NCBI GenBank assembly: GCA_020284085.1
Contig: JACEVL010000150.1
Coordinates: forward strand, 1,694,616-1,758,615
Origin: Aporrectodea caliginosa
Lineage: Eukaryota > Annelida > Clitellata > Crassiclitellata > Lumbricidae
Length of the DNA stretch: 64,000 nt
Direction: 5' to 3'
Part shown: piece after piece, positions 1 to 12,299 of the stretch
Layout: the number at the start of each line of letters is the position of its first letter
How positions within the stretch are numbered: the first letter of the stretch is position 1
The notes under the pieces: model-generated
Database searches by the model: none
Seen by the model: the letters and a program-made list of their open reading frames with translations, nothing else
What the model was told of the DNA's origin: nothing
Made by a program: the position numbers and the translations under genes

Positions 1-103
1 GGAGACTAGAAGACAGTCACAGCATTCATTGACCAACTAAGCATATATGTGTACCTCTGTATGTATGTGTGAATGTATGTATATATGAATGTATGAATTC
101 ATT

Positions 104-374
104 CATTTAAGATATTTATATAGCGCCCCTTCAAGATTTCTACTCAGAGGCGCTCCCGACTACAGCGCGGACACTGAATCGGAGTTTCACGCCGAAGCGC
201 ATGAGCAATTGCGAGTGAAGGACTTGCCCAGGGTCCCTACGCAGCGGCTTGAGGTGGATTCGAACCCGCAACCCTCCGGCTGCAAGGCACCGAATATACC
301 CCCTTGAGGTGGATTCGAACCCGCAACCCTCCGGCTGCAAGGCACCGAACATACCTCTACACCACCGCGCCCCA
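104..374 (-). repeat. tRNA-derived SINE, family A, with duplicated head
   Basis: Read on the minus strand, a tRNA-like head near 374 carries an A-box-like TGGTGTAGAGG and B boxes GGTTCGAATCC (plus-strand 256-266 and 311-321). It is followed by a body (gcaagtccttcactcgcaat) and a tail ending gcgctatataaat, with GAAT-type repeats beyond. The B-box part of the head is present twice with a 55-bp period (248-302 and 303-357). I call this recurring element family A. Internal Pol III promoter boxes are the known hallmark of tRNA-derived SINEs; the family name is mine. Short open frames across it are not genes. Confidence 0.8.
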
Positions 375-383
375 CGTGGAATG

Positions 384-590
384 AATGTATTTTATATATA
401 TTTATGTATGTATACCTTATGTATATATCTATGCACGCATGTAAGAATTTTTACGTCTATGTATTTACGTACATATGTAAGTAAGTACATATGCAAATAT
501 GTATTATGCATATATATATATATATGTGTGTGTGTGTATGCATGTTTGAATGTATGTATCATGTATGTATATCTATCCACTGCATGTGCC
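384..590. repeat. Degenerate TATG/CATA microsatellite
   Basis: Alternating tatgtatg, tatatata and gtgtgtgt runs directly follow the SINE head. This is low-complexity sequence with no coding signal. Confidence 0.8.
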
Positions 591-1015
591 GCATCCAACC
601 CATGCGAGAGAGGCAGTAGCCTCACCCCGTTTGCAAATAGGGTGAGATGGGGTTTTAAGAGCTGCGTTGGACCTTGTTACTTGGGTCCATAGATCTGGGT
701 GCTGAGCACTTCAAGACACATCACCAGCAGCAGACAAAAACCCTTTTGTTCCCCGCAGCAGTCGCTAAGTAACTCTGCTTTCTCCAATGAGGGGGTTACA
801 CGCGTCATGTGTCTTCGGGGGGAGGGGAAGGGGGTGTGGAGAAGGGTAAATGATGGCGGATGAGGGACACAGGGAGGGTGATCCGTCTATCCCAGTTCGT
901 CAACAACTGAGGGTCGGTCCGGGGTACACGAGGCCAAGGGGTGGTGCATGGGTCGTCACAGGGTAAAGAATAGACGTATACCCTTGAGACAGAGCTAGGA
1001 AAAACGAGTCATCGA

Positions 1016-1017
<2 letters not shown>
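591..1017. other. Unassigned sequence, no gene seen
   Basis: Complex sequence with a purine-rich patch around 820-870. It has no long frame, no recognisable motif and no SINE boxes. Confidence 0.4.
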
Positions 1018-1052
<35 letters not shown>

Positions 1053-1075
1053 GGCAGGGAGGCAGACAGACAGAC
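1018..1075. repeat. (GACA)n microsatellite
   Basis: Tandem gaca units that degrade into cagg/cagacag variants at the right end. This is one of about twenty GACA/TGTC tracts in the window. Confidence 0.95.
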
Positions 1076-1128
1076 TAAAGGACAGACAAAGGGAGGTACT
1101 CAGAGGGCAGACCTCCAACGAAGACGGA

Positions 1129-1248
1129 CATCGGGGCTAGGTCAGAGGCCTGGCCTCCGTTTTTCAAGGCCTCTGCTATACCGAGGGCCATCGGGGTTTC
1201 GTCAGAGGCCAGGCCTCTGTTTCTCGTGGTCTCGACTGGGAGGAGGAA
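1129..1248. repeat. Two-copy 60-bp tandem repeat
   Basis: Units starting at 1129 and 1189 share catcgggg...gtcagaggcc followed by a ggcctc-rich stretch. They differ at several sites, so this is an old duplication. No coding frame. Confidence 0.7.
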
Positions 1249-1565
1249 AAGGCCTCGTGACCTCTGCAGCCTCTGTCAGACTGCAGAACCGGATATGCCT
1301 CTTCTTCTCTCATTGGCATCCAATTATCTGTCTAACGTATACGATGTCACTGTCAACAATTGGCGATTCCAGTTCCCTATTTCTAAATCATTATCTCATT
1401 AATTAATAACACTGACAATTTATATGGCCCCGTAACACAGCCAAGCCGTTCCAAGGGCGCCTAAATTAACCGTAAGACTTCTATAGTGCCCTAATATATA
1501 TTAGGCCTATATGAGGCGGACCTTAACTCTAAGCCGATCCTCGACTCATCTAACAATATGTACGT

Positions 1566-1742
1566 ACAGATAGACACACACACACACGTTCGCAGGCAAC
1601 GGCAGATCAACAGGCAGAGACAGGAGACATCTACAACAGCCAGGCAGAGAGACAGACGGACGTAGACAGAAGGACAGATAGACAGACAGACGGACGTAGG
1701 CAGTAGGACAGATAGACAGACGCAAAGACAGACAGACGGACA
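1566..1742. repeat. GACA/GACG-rich microsatellite with 30-40 bp internal period
   Basis: Repeats of gacagacggacgtag...aggacagatagacagac occur at least twice, on a GACA background. Frames across it encode only Cys/Leu/Ser/Val repeats. Confidence 0.85.
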
Positions 1743-1744
1743 TA

Positions 1745-2328
1745 CCATAGACATAGTATATATAACAGAAATTTTCGGCGTATTCTTTCTTCCAATTGTC
1801 GAGACATCTCCCATTTCAACTCCATGGGTTCTATATGGAGGCAGAATATGGAAAACTGGTAAAGACGTTCCTCACAAAAGAAATAGTTCATCTTCTGAAA
1901 TAGAAACCGAAGAAGACTCAGCACAACTACTTCTCGCTTCTCAGTCCGTCTAACAGATAAGCATATAAATGAAGGATAGCCAAATACCTGCTACCTCAAC
2001 AATGACGTTTACGTATACCATTTGGCTCGGTCGCCTTCAGATCCCGTTGGAAGGGTTAATAGCTGTTCCGTAGATGATGGGGGAAAATAACAAGCCACGA
2101 ATTCTTCACGTCAACGTTATTTAATAAAGTTTCAACCGTAGAAAATGGTTTAAGTTCACATCAACTGAACCTTCCTCTCATTCTGTCTGCACTGACAAGA
2201 CGACAATTTGTCGTTCTTCGGTTGAAATTAGTCTACGCCTTTCACCCACTTTATCTTCCTCCTCCACCCTTCTAGTCTTCTCGTTTTATTGTCATTATCA
2301 TTATTTACTACTATTACATAAACGCATT
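1745..2328. other. Unassigned, moderately AT-rich sequence
   Basis: Complex sequence between the GACA tract and the AT satellite. Frames are short, without recognisable domains. Nothing repeats visibly within the window. Confidence 0.4.
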
Positions 2329-3272
<944 letters not shown>

Positions 3273-3703
3273 AATCGCTATACGCCTTCTCGTCCCTTAA
3301 CCCACACCTCCTTCCTTCTTTCCAAAAGCGCCCCCCCCTCAAGCAACGTTCACACTGTTCACACAAATCCACGTGACTCTGCGACGTCCGTTTGTGACAC
3401 GGTTTCTGCTCTGAGCTCAGCCATGGTTCATTAGATCATTTCCCATTCCCCTCAAATCCTCAATCCCCTGCCTGGTTAACTTCCGCCCGGTTCGTCCTAA
3501 CACACCCACATTTCGCCTTAAAGGATTGTGAGCGCGGCATTTCCCTTCTTCTCAAACTCCCTTCTTCCTACTTCCGTCTTCCCTGACGCCATCCCACCGC
3601 TCAGCTCAGCACTTCAAGATTCCCTCCTTTAACGACGCCGCCCTCTCATAAATTATAATTACGAACTTCTACCACAGGATGCGTCAAGGGATGGAGCATC
3701 AAA
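3273..3703. other. Unassigned C/T-rich sequence
   Basis: Pyrimidine-rich complex sequence (ccttcc, cccctc runs) without a long frame or known motif. Confidence 0.4.
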
Positions 3704-3880
3704 ACCAAGGGAGAGATAGACAGACAGACAGAGACAGATATACAGACACACAGACCGAGACAGACAGACAGAGACAGATATACAGACAGATATACAGACA
3801 GACAGACCGAGACAGACAGACAGACAGAGACAGATATACAGACAGACAGAGACAGAGACAGACAGAGAGGCAGAAAGATG
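3704..3880. repeat. (GACA)n/(CAGATA)n microsatellite
   Basis: Interspersed gacagaca and agatatacagac units. Frames on both strands are low-complexity Thr/Asp/Arg or Val/Cys/Leu strings. Confidence 0.9.
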
Positions 3881-4111
3881 ATTCACGTCGCCCTCCTCCT
3901 TAAGACAAGCTTCAGACTGGCACCACCTGGAGTTCTCCCTGGAGTTTCCAGCTATCGGATTTACATGGGACATATATACACGGCGCCCAACAACAAATGG
4001 CTGATTTGATCATAATTATTATTCCAAATTCCTGTGACGCACCGCCCCTAAGCGGAAGTGTCGTCATACTTCGTGTGTGGCCGAGTCACCCGAGCGAGGA
4101 ACAGCGAGGGA

Positions 4112-4375
4112 CACGGTGGCCCAGTGGTTAGAGCGTGCTCCAGTACACAGGTTCGATCCTCCTCCCTTCAGATGGTCATTGTGTAAAGTAAGTAAGTGTA
4201 TCCTTTATTATTCCAATTGCTAACCGCATTTTGGTTTATAAAACAGTCACTTATTGTGGTTTAGGGAAGCCTAACATACCATAAAAGTCGAAATATGTCA
4301 ACCTTGAGCAAGTCTTTCGCTCGCAATTGCTCAGCGCCATCGATTGATGCTTGGTCATCAGATAATGGCGGCTAA
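4112..4375 (+). repeat. tRNA-derived SINE, family A, interrupted copy
   Basis: A head begins cacggtggcccagtggttag and has the B box GGTTCGATCC (4150-4159). The body motif ccttgagcaagtctttcgct only resumes at 4302. Other copies have about 10 bp between tgtgta and ccttgagc. Here roughly 115 bp (about 4184-4300) is inserted, with no obvious target duplication. Confidence 0.75.
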
Positions 4376-4602
4376 TAAATGCCTAATAAAATACTAATAA
4401 CAGTTGGCGTAAGAGCCACGAAGACGATCGCAAAACAATGGACGATGATTCGAAGCTAAACGGATATATCAGCCGTCACACATCGGATATTATGCTGAAC
4501 ACGGTCTAATGACCACAGCGCAACGGTCCAATGACATCGCGGTCAGCCACAGATCAATGCCACAGGCGGTCAAAGCATGACTGACCAGAACATACAAGCC
4601 AT

Positions 4603-4716
4603 TGTCCTCCTACTCCTCCTCCTTTTTCTCCTCCTCTTTTTATTCTCCCCTCCTCATCTTCTTCTTCTTTCTTCTCTTCCTCGTTCTTCTCCTCAGAGCA
4701 TTTATATAGCGCCAAA
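4603..4716. repeat. TCC/TCT pyrimidine tract ending in a SINE tail fragment
   Basis: A cctcctcttttt-type pyrimidine run is followed by gagcatttatatagcgcc at about 4696-4713. That matches the reversed tail of SINE family A. Confidence 0.6.
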
Positions 4717-4833
4717 AATGGCCGCTTACTCGGTTTCTCTAACTCATCTGCCACTGGTGCAGCTATAGCTAAGTACGTTGACTTGAATACGCTTCAAAGC
4801 ATTGCATGTATAGCGATCATCGTCACCTGCGTA

Positions 4834-4838
<5 letters not shown>

Positions 4839-4887
<49 letters not shown>

Positions 4888-4896
4888 GTCTCTCTC

Positions 4897-4957
<61 letters not shown>

Positions 4958-4979
4958 TTCTCTCTGTCTCTCTCTCTCT
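4839..4979. repeat. (CT)n/(CTGT)n microsatellite
   Basis: Near-pure ctctct that changes to ctgtctgt and back. All frames across it are Ser/Leu or Glu/Arg repeats. Confidence 0.95.
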
Positions 4980-4989
4980 TGGCACTGCG

Positions 4990-5335
4990 AAAGCATGATG
5001 AGAAAGAGTTCTCACAGTAGAATGAGTTGGCTACGGAAAATCTCAGGGATTTCAAGACTACAGAAACTTAGAAACGACAATCATCAGGTATCCAAACAAC
5101 TCTGCTGCTAGATATATAGTCGTTTGGATCTGTGGAGAGAAAGCCAGCTCATCGAAAACAACACGCAAGATTCGACTGAAAAACAAAGGCAGACAAAGAC
5201 TGCTCTGGATAGACAACATAAATTAGGACATAAAAGACTTGGACTAACGTTGAGAAGAAAACTGGACTCGACACATGACCGGAGATCATTTATTCGTACC
5301 CATCGCCGCAAAATGGCTGGGGTCAGGAACTGATG
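4990..5335 (+). pseudogene. Decayed non-LTR retrotransposon, reverse-transcriptase C-terminal end
   Basis: One frame reads SRMSWLRKISGISRLQKLRN (about 5017-5076). A second reads KNKGRQRLLWIDNI, around 5180-5222. A third reads LGLTLRR...DRRSF...HRRKMAG to 5330, where it meets a GAT repeat. The WLRKI.G.SR...IRN block and the GR.R..W.DNI block are familiar from the C-terminal region of non-LTR endonuclease/reverse-transcriptase proteins. Frameshifts and in-frame stops separate them, so this is a dead 5'-truncated copy. The clade cannot be set from this remnant. Confidence 0.6.
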
Positions 5336-5718
5336 ATGATGACGATGATGATGATGACAGATAAGGATAGTACCTGATATCAAAGTGGCAACCAGTCAAT
5401 CACAATCGTCTGAATCTCGATATTCATGCAGGGCTCAAATGAAGTCGTGGAAGTCTAAGGAAATCTACCGACTCCCACAGCGATGTTATCATTTAATGGC
5501 CAAGACATCACACGATGGTTGTCCCTTCGAGCAAAATCGAAGTAAAAAATCATAATCTATGGTAGAAGCAGTTGAAAACAGTCAAACCCATCAACCAACT
5601 GTTGCATGCAGAGAAAGCCTATGGCCCATCTAATGCCTCGCTTCCATATAGCACGGTTTTAAAAGAAATCAATTCCTTGCTAACCACAGCCTAGACCTCT
5701 GTCATCCACTCTCAAGTA
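5336..5718. other. Short GAT repeat, then unassigned sequence
   Basis: A (GAT)n run at about 5331-5358 probably marks the 3' end of the retroelement fragment. After it comes complex sequence without a gene. Confidence 0.4.
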
Positions 5719-5719
5719 A

Positions 5720-5985
5720 ATGCTGATGTGGAGGAGGAGAAGGAGGAGGGCGAGGAGCAGGAAGAGGAGTAGGGAGACGAGGAGAAGCAGGAGGAGGAAG
5801 AGGAGGAAGAACAGGATGCGGAGCAGGAGGAGTATATGGAACAGGAGGAGGAGGAGGAGGAGGAAGAGGAACAGGAGGAGTAGGAACAGGAGGAGGAGGA
5901 ACAGGAGGAGCAGGAGGAGGAGGCGGAGGAGCAGGAGGAGAAGTAGGAGGAGGCGGAGGAGGAAAAGGAGGAGAAGGAAACTGTC
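5720..5985. repeat. (GGA)n/(GGAGCA)n purine tract
   Basis: Almost uninterrupted ggagga, gaagag and ggagcagga units on the plus strand. Long frames on either strand are Arg-rich, Ser-rich or Leu-rich artefacts. Confidence 0.95.
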
Positions 5986-6719
5986 ATGACTGTCTGGTGA
6001 CAGGTTTTCAGAAGCTGATCCTGAAAAACGTGAGTGCAGAAAAATTCCCTCCTCATTTTTATGCAGCGTAGAATGCAAATGACCGAACGAGGCTCATACA
6101 TATGAGAGGCAGAACAGGTGATACGACGGCGACTCCCCGTTGCACCTGTGTCGCCCATACCTATCCCTCCTCCCTCTACCATTCCGTCCGTCCCTGCGTA
6201 GTCTAAACGGTGATGCAGGCTGCAGGGACCAACAACCCAGTTGGGGATGACACCAGCGAAGCGTGCCTGATCGACTGCCTACCTGGAGGCAGCCGCATTG
6301 CAGCGCTTAAAAATTAATAATTCTACCTGTAGGAATGCAGGTACTCAGGTATGAGTGGATGGGTGGAGGAGGAGGGTGGGCTGAGGGGGTGTGGAAAGGC
6401 CCGAATGCGTCATGGGAAGCGAGTTGGGTCGAAGTGCTTCAGGCACCTCTGAATGAATCACGACGATGGAGGGCTTCCAGCCAACATTGCACTCCCACAC
6501 GGATTCCTCAGACCCCTGCCTACTCCTCCCTTCCCCCTCTGCCCTGCCCTACTCTTCATGCCTTTCCCACCTCTTCCTCCTAATCCTACTCCTCCTCCTC
6601 CTTCGTCAACCTCTTCTGTTCGCTTGGGTTGTCGCCCTGTCTCTCCCATTGCGGTTCCTCCTCTGCACATCAAACAACACGGCTGACTGCACAACGAATA
6701 TTCAACCAACATTCTCCCT
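5986..6719. other. Unassigned sequence with C/T-rich right half
   Basis: Complex sequence that becomes pyrimidine-rich after 6500 (cctcctcctt). The overlapping 80-160 codon frames on both strands have low-complexity composition and no domain. No gene call. Confidence 0.4.
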
Positions 6720-6880
6720 CTGTCCCTCTACCTGTCTGTCTCTCTGTCTGTCTGTTCTCCCCGCTGTGTCTTTCTCCGTCGCTCTCCCTATGTCTGTCTC
6801 TCTCCCATTACACATTTCTTCCTCTCGCTTCCTCAGTCCCTCTCCCTCACTGTGCCTCTCTTTTTCCCTCTGTGTTTACA
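6720..6880. repeat. Degenerate (CTGT/CTCC)n tract
   Basis: Imperfect tgtctgtc and ctctccct units. Frames are Ser/Leu/Pro strings. Confidence 0.8.
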
Positions 6881-6989
6881 CTCTACAGCTACATTTGAAT
6901 AGCACACCATATATACTTGTGGCAAAGACGCTCCTTCTGGTTTATTAACCGCGCCTCAAATCCTCGACTTCTGCCTGTAATCTCATCTA

Positions 6990-7369
6990 ATCTTGAGACT
7001 TCTAAAGCGCCACTGTTTCAACAAACACGGGTTCAGTCCGTGTTTCATTGCAATCGAAACTCATGTAGTCAAAATAGAAACAATGCTTCTGGAAAAGCGG
7101 TCCGGTCAGAACACAAGTACCCGGAGTCGGCATCTTGTCTTGCTCAGTGGCAACGAGTTTGCCTTTTCCATCAGCAGTCTGGATTAGAATCCGAGATTAG
7201 CAAGTGAAGAAAGCTATTCAGGCATACAACATGGCATCAAAGACTGCGCTTCATCGAGAAAACAATAAAACACAGTCCCATTGTATTTGACTATTTCGTC
7301 TCTTTCCGAAGTTAGGGGCCCGGAATTTCTGTCGTAGTGCATATTGCCCTTTTTCCAAACAGAAGTGCA
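6990..7369. other. Unassigned sequence
   Basis: Near 6985-7010 the string taatcttgagacttctaaagcgccac vaguely resembles a reversed SINE-A tail. The rest is complex sequence without a supported gene; the 64-96 codon frames have no family resemblance. Confidence 0.35.
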
Positions 7370-7513
7370 CCATGAATATCGATGGCGCTGAGCAATTGTG
7401 AGTGAATGCCGTGAAGGACCTGCTCAACGTCCCTACACAGTGACTGCCTCAGTGGAGGAGGCTTGAACCCGTACTCTGCGTGTTACAGGTCGATCGCTAT
7501 AACCAATCGGCCT
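7370..7513 (-). repeat. tRNA-derived SINE, family A
   Basis: The minus strand reads ggccgattggttatagcgat at the head, B box GGTTCAAGCCT (plus 7459-7469), then the conserved body ending in ctcagcgccatcgatatt. The gcgctatataaat tail is missing. Confidence 0.8.
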
Positions 7514-7679
7514 GCAGAGGAATATCTATAGCCACCCAAGAACTAAGACCATGATGCCTCTGTTACACATAAGGCCGCGTGACACTTTCCTCTTCTTAAC
7601 CTTCAGTCCTGAACCTTGGATCAGCGGATCACTTGGGATGATGCCTGATCCTTAGCAGATGCCCCTACATCCCCTCCTA

Positions 7680-7826
7680 CCTCTTCTCTTCAATCCCTCT
7701 GCTTGCTCTGCCTCTCTCCGTCCGTCTCTCTCTTTCCGTCCGTCTGTCTGTCTCTCTCTGTCCGTCCGTCTGTTTGTCTGTCTGTCTCTCTCTCTCCGTC
7801 TCTCTGTCTGTTTGTCTGTCTGTGCG
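7680..7826. repeat. (TCTG)n/(TCCG)n microsatellite
   Basis: Imperfect tctgtctg and tccgtccg units. Minus-strand frames are Arg/Glu/Thr/Asp repeats only. Confidence 0.9.
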
Positions 7827-8036
7827 GGATGAACGGGTCGTCCACCGAAATACCCCAAGAGCCTTTATACCCTGGGTGAACATTTTACAAAGGATTCCTT
7901 TAAATGCCAGACGACCGACCATATGCTCCGAAGTATACAACAGACATTTGAGGCAAACAGCTAAGCAGAACAATTTGGAGCTGAACAGATACGACTGACG
8001 TATCATCATCATTATCATCATTATCAGAATGATCAG

Positions 8037-8235
8037 GGGTTCAAATCCGCCAGGACATAAATTTGTTTCAAGATTTCTGCTCCATCTGCACCCCCTAGCC
8101 AACTCAGCTATAATGAGTACACTGACCCTACACTGTCGGTGGGAAGATGAGACAGTAAGGGAGAGGACTGGCCACCCGCCATCATTTGCCAAGGCAAAGT
8201 AAATGAAGTCACTAACATTTCATATCCATGGCTGC
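8037..8235 (+). repeat. tRNA-derived SINE, family B
   Basis: A B-box-like ggttcaaatccg begins the copy. The body shares agatttctgctcc, cactgacc...cactgt and gtgggaagatgag with the copy at about 37155, and the tail is catttgccaaggcaaagtaaatgaagtc. Minus-strand copies start at 14041, 24758 and 25108. The family is distinct from family A because it lacks the gcgctatataaat tail. Confidence 0.65.
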
Positions 8236-8739
8236 CTGATGGAGCTTAAGGGATGCATTGTCATTAAAAGAATAATTATAAAGCACAAGTTAATATATAG
8301 TTAATACATGGCAAATGTGCTGACAGTAGCTCGAGTTAGTCTTTAACATCTTCTGGAAACTATGGATCGATATAATAAAGCAACAGTCTGCCAACATGGA
8401 AACTCAGCCGCATATTTTAAAAGAGAAACAATGAACTGCGGTATTAAAAAATGCAAGACAAAACCTGGACAGGCAGACGGTATTCGAAGCTGAATTGCCC
8501 GCAGTACTAAGCAAGAATGCCACGATTGTATCTGAGGAGTACAGGAAATCATTATCAAGATGAACGCAAAGCATGGAGCCGCTGGCTGCCAATGAAATTC
8601 AGCAGCCAGAAGCAATGAGTCGACAAGGAATAGCAGTAACTGGACTAACAAAAACTGACTAGGGGTTGCAATGACTAAAACGTCCTCTGTCTTAAGAACA
8701 CAGAGCAATGCAACGCTTGCAACACATTCCACTTCCAGT

Positions 8740-8903
8740 CAGTGTTTCCGTTAGAGTCCAAAAAGAGGACGTATTTACACCCTGACCTAGAATAGTTTTG
8801 GACGTAGATCATGTATTTCTGCTATTACACCGCAAAAATTTGGACGTTTTGGACGTTTTTTACAGACGTAAAAACGGTCATTTGGGCGTGAACGGAAACA
8901 CTG
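8740..8903. mobile_element. 164-bp hAT-type MITE
   Basis: Starts CAGTGTTTCCGTT and ends with its exact reverse complement AACGGAAACACTG. It is flanked by perfect 8-bp direct repeats cttccagt (8732-8739 and 8904-8911). An 8-bp target duplication with CAGTG-type ends is characteristic of hAT transposons (established). There is no coding capacity, so it would move only with an enzyme supplied elsewhere. Inside is a short repeated ggacgtttt motif. Confidence 0.9.
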
Positions 8904-8911
8904 CTTCCAGT

Positions 8912-9969
8912 ATGGAACTCGGGACAAAATGGTCGTGCAAGATTCCCTTTAGGATGTGGAATTCACAGTCCAGTGTAAATTGGTAGGAATTCAGTAAGAC
9001 AATTTCCACAAGCTTCATTGAACAGGAGATAATACCTTCACAGTAACCCAGGCAAAAACAAGTTGGCTCAATCCTAAAGAATCTGTTTGTGGTGCAAGCA
9101 TTGCTGATGAAATAGAAGAGCAGAATTCACAAACTCACTCAGTCCAATGCTTATCAATTGGTGAGTGAGTGAGTTTTGGAATTGTGCTCTTCAATTTCTA
9201 CCTGGAACTAGACTCAAGTCTTTAAGCCCCGTGAGAAGGATGGGCGAGTGTGAAGGAAGGCACCTGGCTGAAAACATAGTCACTTAGCTCAAGTGCGCAG
9301 GTATAATTGCTCAGCAATACTTTTGATGATTCAGATGATCAGTCAAAAACAAAGGACGATCAGTGCCTTAACAAATGATAGCCAGCTCAGACCCAGGTAA
9401 TTCGAAGATCAGAAATACGGACAAATACTTCTATATCACTTCACCTACTGGCGGGTAACCTAAATTAGCCCATACCAACGGTGACCCCACTATGCGATTT
9501 CAACTGCCCACCCCTTCCCCCAGCTGCTCAGGAACCCCCGCAGATAAAACCCTCTTGACCTGATATATCTTGAGAAATTCTGCTAATCGCTGGGGCTAAG
9601 TGGACTGAACGCCGCACGCGATGAAACTAGCCAACTAAAGCACACAACTGTTGATATTATCAGCAATCACACACAAGCAATGCACACAACCCGTGTCATT
9701 TGCTCTCTCTCTGCCCAACGACGACAACACCGAGCACAGCTGCACCCATCTGCGCTGCAACTCTATGCAACATACAAATCGTTGTTTACTTATTTACTTA
9801 TTTCGACAGATGATTGAACTACCTACCAGGCGTCTGAATAGATGCATTCGCAGACGTAATCATACATACGCGTAGTACGCATGTACATATATCCAGATGC
9901 CAACAACATCCATTTACGTAATAATCATGCTGTTAATGTAAAACAGGCCCCGCTTATATATACTGCCTC
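8912..9969. other. Unassigned sequence, no gene seen
   Basis: Complex sequence with a short gtgagtgagtgag run near 9160. The frames are short and unrecognisable. There are no SINE boxes or terminal repeats. Confidence 0.4.
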
Positions 9970-9971
9970 CG

Positions 9972-10115
9972 ACAGAGAGACAGACAGACAGAAAAAGAAA
10001 CAGAAAAAGAAACAGAAAAAGAGACAGAGAGATAGAAAGACAGAGGGAAAAAGGGACAGAGAGATAGACAGAGAGAGAGAGAGAAACAGAGAGGCAGACA
10101 GACAGAGAGAGAGAG
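9972..10115. repeat. GACA/GAGA purine-rich microsatellite
   Basis: gacagaca, then agaaacagaaaa and gagagaga units. Frames are Lys/Arg/Glu repeats. Confidence 0.9.
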
Positions 10116-10489
10116 GGGAGCGAGCATTTGCTATTTCGCTTAGGCCTTCACTATTCCACATACAATAACCGCCCGACCCGATGACACTGTCATACCTATA
10201 CACACACAAACAGCTTTAAATGCCTTACCACAGCGAACCAACCAACCATTCAGGCAGACAAACAGGCCAACAGACAAACAGACTGTGATCTCATAACGGA
10301 CCACAAAGGCTCGTCAATCGCCAATCTAAACAAACTGCAATGGGAAATAATCTTACCGCATCGAATTGCGTCAAACGGATGAACGGACTGACGGGCAGAC
10401 CGCAACAGGTAGATTGACCGACCGACGAGCGACCGGGAGAAGCGGCAGAGCAGTAGGCGTGTTGTAGTTAGTCGAAGGCAGGCGAAAAG

Positions 10490-10760
10490 TAGGAGCGAGC
10501 GGATCCTTTTTGTTGTATTATATCCTTAGGAGGACAGTAGTTACTGGCTTCTGGGTTTAAAGTCCGGCGTCGACCGCGGCCGCCGCCGTGTTCAGCGCGC
10601 CGCTTGTAAACGAGAATGGGCGGCGCAGGGTAGGAGGACGAGGCGGCCAGACACAGGGCAGGGACTAGGGACGCACGGACACGGGCAGGCAGAAGGATAC
10701 GAGGCGACGACGAGGCCTTAGCCTACGAGGCCTATCACTATGGGAGCAAAGGCAAAGCAT
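10490..10760. promoter_or_regulatory. GC-rich, CpG-dense block
   Basis: Local CpG and GC density is clearly higher than in the AT-rich surroundings (for example cggcgtcgaccgcggccgcc and gcgcgccgc around 10563-10605). No convincing start codon and splice donor could be read on either strand. It could be an unmethylated promoter-type island or simply GC-rich spacer. Confidence 0.3.
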
Positions 10761-10837
10761 GTAGGGACTTGACTGTCGAAATTGAAATCCACGATAAGGG
10801 AGGCATTTAAAACTGGGAATTGGGCCAAGCTACCGCG

Positions 10838-10900
10838 AGACAGAGAGAGAGCCAGAGACAGACAGAGACACAGAGAGATAGAGAGAGCCAGAGCGAGCTG
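10838..10900. repeat. Short GACA/GAGA microsatellite
   Basis: gacagagagagagccagagacagacagag-type units. Confidence 0.8.
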
Positions 10901-11169
10901 TTCGAAGAGCGGCTGGCCGCCCGGGCAGAGAGGCCAGAAGGACTCTTGAAATCACAATGACCTGTTTGCTATTGTACATAATATATACACATAGGCCTAC
11001 GATGCATATCAATACTCCCCTATTACTCAGCAGTAGGCAGTCAAGCAGGTCGAAACCCATATAGGCCTCAAGGGCACCGGGCGGTCGGACAGAGAGAGAG
11101 ACACGCCGACATATATAGGCAAGTTCTTGAGCAAAGTCCTCAGGGCAAAATATATGCAAGCACAGAAGT

Positions 11170-11275
11170 GTCCATAGCTCCACCACACCCACACGGACAC
11201 ACGACCACACACACGGCCACACTTGGACATACACACAGACACATATACACATACTTGGACATACACAGAGTGACA
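11170..11275. repeat. (CA)n-rich imperfect repeat
   Basis: cacaccc, cacacgga and cttggacatacacac units; the cttggacatacacaga string is present twice. Confidence 0.7.
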
Positions 11276-11389
11276 TTCGGAAGACCACACACGCACAATA
11301 TGAAGGGAGTATTACTTCGACCAGCTGAGAGGATCTTGTTCAAATTGCATCCATGGAAATTAATACTACTACTCCCCACTCCACTCTAT

Positions 11390-11810
11390 CCATCATCCCC
11401 TCAATGTCTTTCCATCAAGCCATTGATCCTTCCATCCACTCAGCAGTCCAACAATCCATCTGTCAATCAATCCATCAGATTCAACCAATGATCCATGATT
11501 GATCCATCTGATCAAGCATTGATCAACCATCAACTCATCCACATAGCAATCAACCAATGATCCATCCATCAATCCATCCACTGATCTACCGATGATCGAT
11601 TTATAGATCAACCATCGATCACCCAATCAATTCATCTACTGATCCATCCATAGATCAACCGTCGATCAATCGAGTGTTCGATCCATCTAATGATCCAACC
11701 TATTAACTGATTGACCAACCAATGATAATACATTGTGGATAAAGTGATCAATCCATTGATCAATCACCAATTGATCAACCCAATGATCATCCAAGCGATC
11801 CATCAATCCA
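11390..11810. repeat. Degenerate ATCC/GATCAA minisatellite
   Basis: About 400 bp of diverged 12-30 bp units of the type ccaatgatccatccatcaat. The frames (WIN/DGL-type on the minus strand) come from the repeat. Confidence 0.75.
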
Positions 11811-12046
11811 GGCCAAGATCAATCCAATCATAGAAATCCGCATGAAAGAATCAAATCCAGTGGCAACAGATTTGATCAGCACAACTTGACTAAATGTCTT
11901 CATTGCTCAGAGGCTCAACAGAAAATGCAGTCCATGTTTTAAACCATAATGCATATTGTATTGTTTTCAGTTACAGCAGAACCTCTTTTCTAAGAAAAAA
12001 TAATTATTATTTATTTGCATTAATTTCTCATGCAGTTTAAAAACTC

Positions 12047-12275
12047 ATCTGTTCTCGTTTAATGTATTCCTCCATTAGAATCTAGAGAAATTATTCTTCT
12101 GTTCCAATTCCTCTGTTCTAATGTACAGAAATTATTCTTCTGTTCCAATTTAATGTATTCCTCCATTCTAATGTAAAGAAATTATTCACCTGTTCTAATT
12201 TAATGTGTTCCTCTTTCTGATGCAATGCAATAATTCCTCTGTTCTAATTTAATGTGTTCCTCCTGCATTAATAAA
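12047..12275. repeat. Minisatellite M1, locus 1
   Basis: Units of roughly 55-65 bp of the form ctgttctaatttaatgtattcctcc followed by attctaatgtaaagaaattattc. The same family recurs at 15107-15620, about 3 kb away. Confidence 0.8.
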
Positions 12276-12299
12276 ACGCCATTACCTAATAACAAAGAA

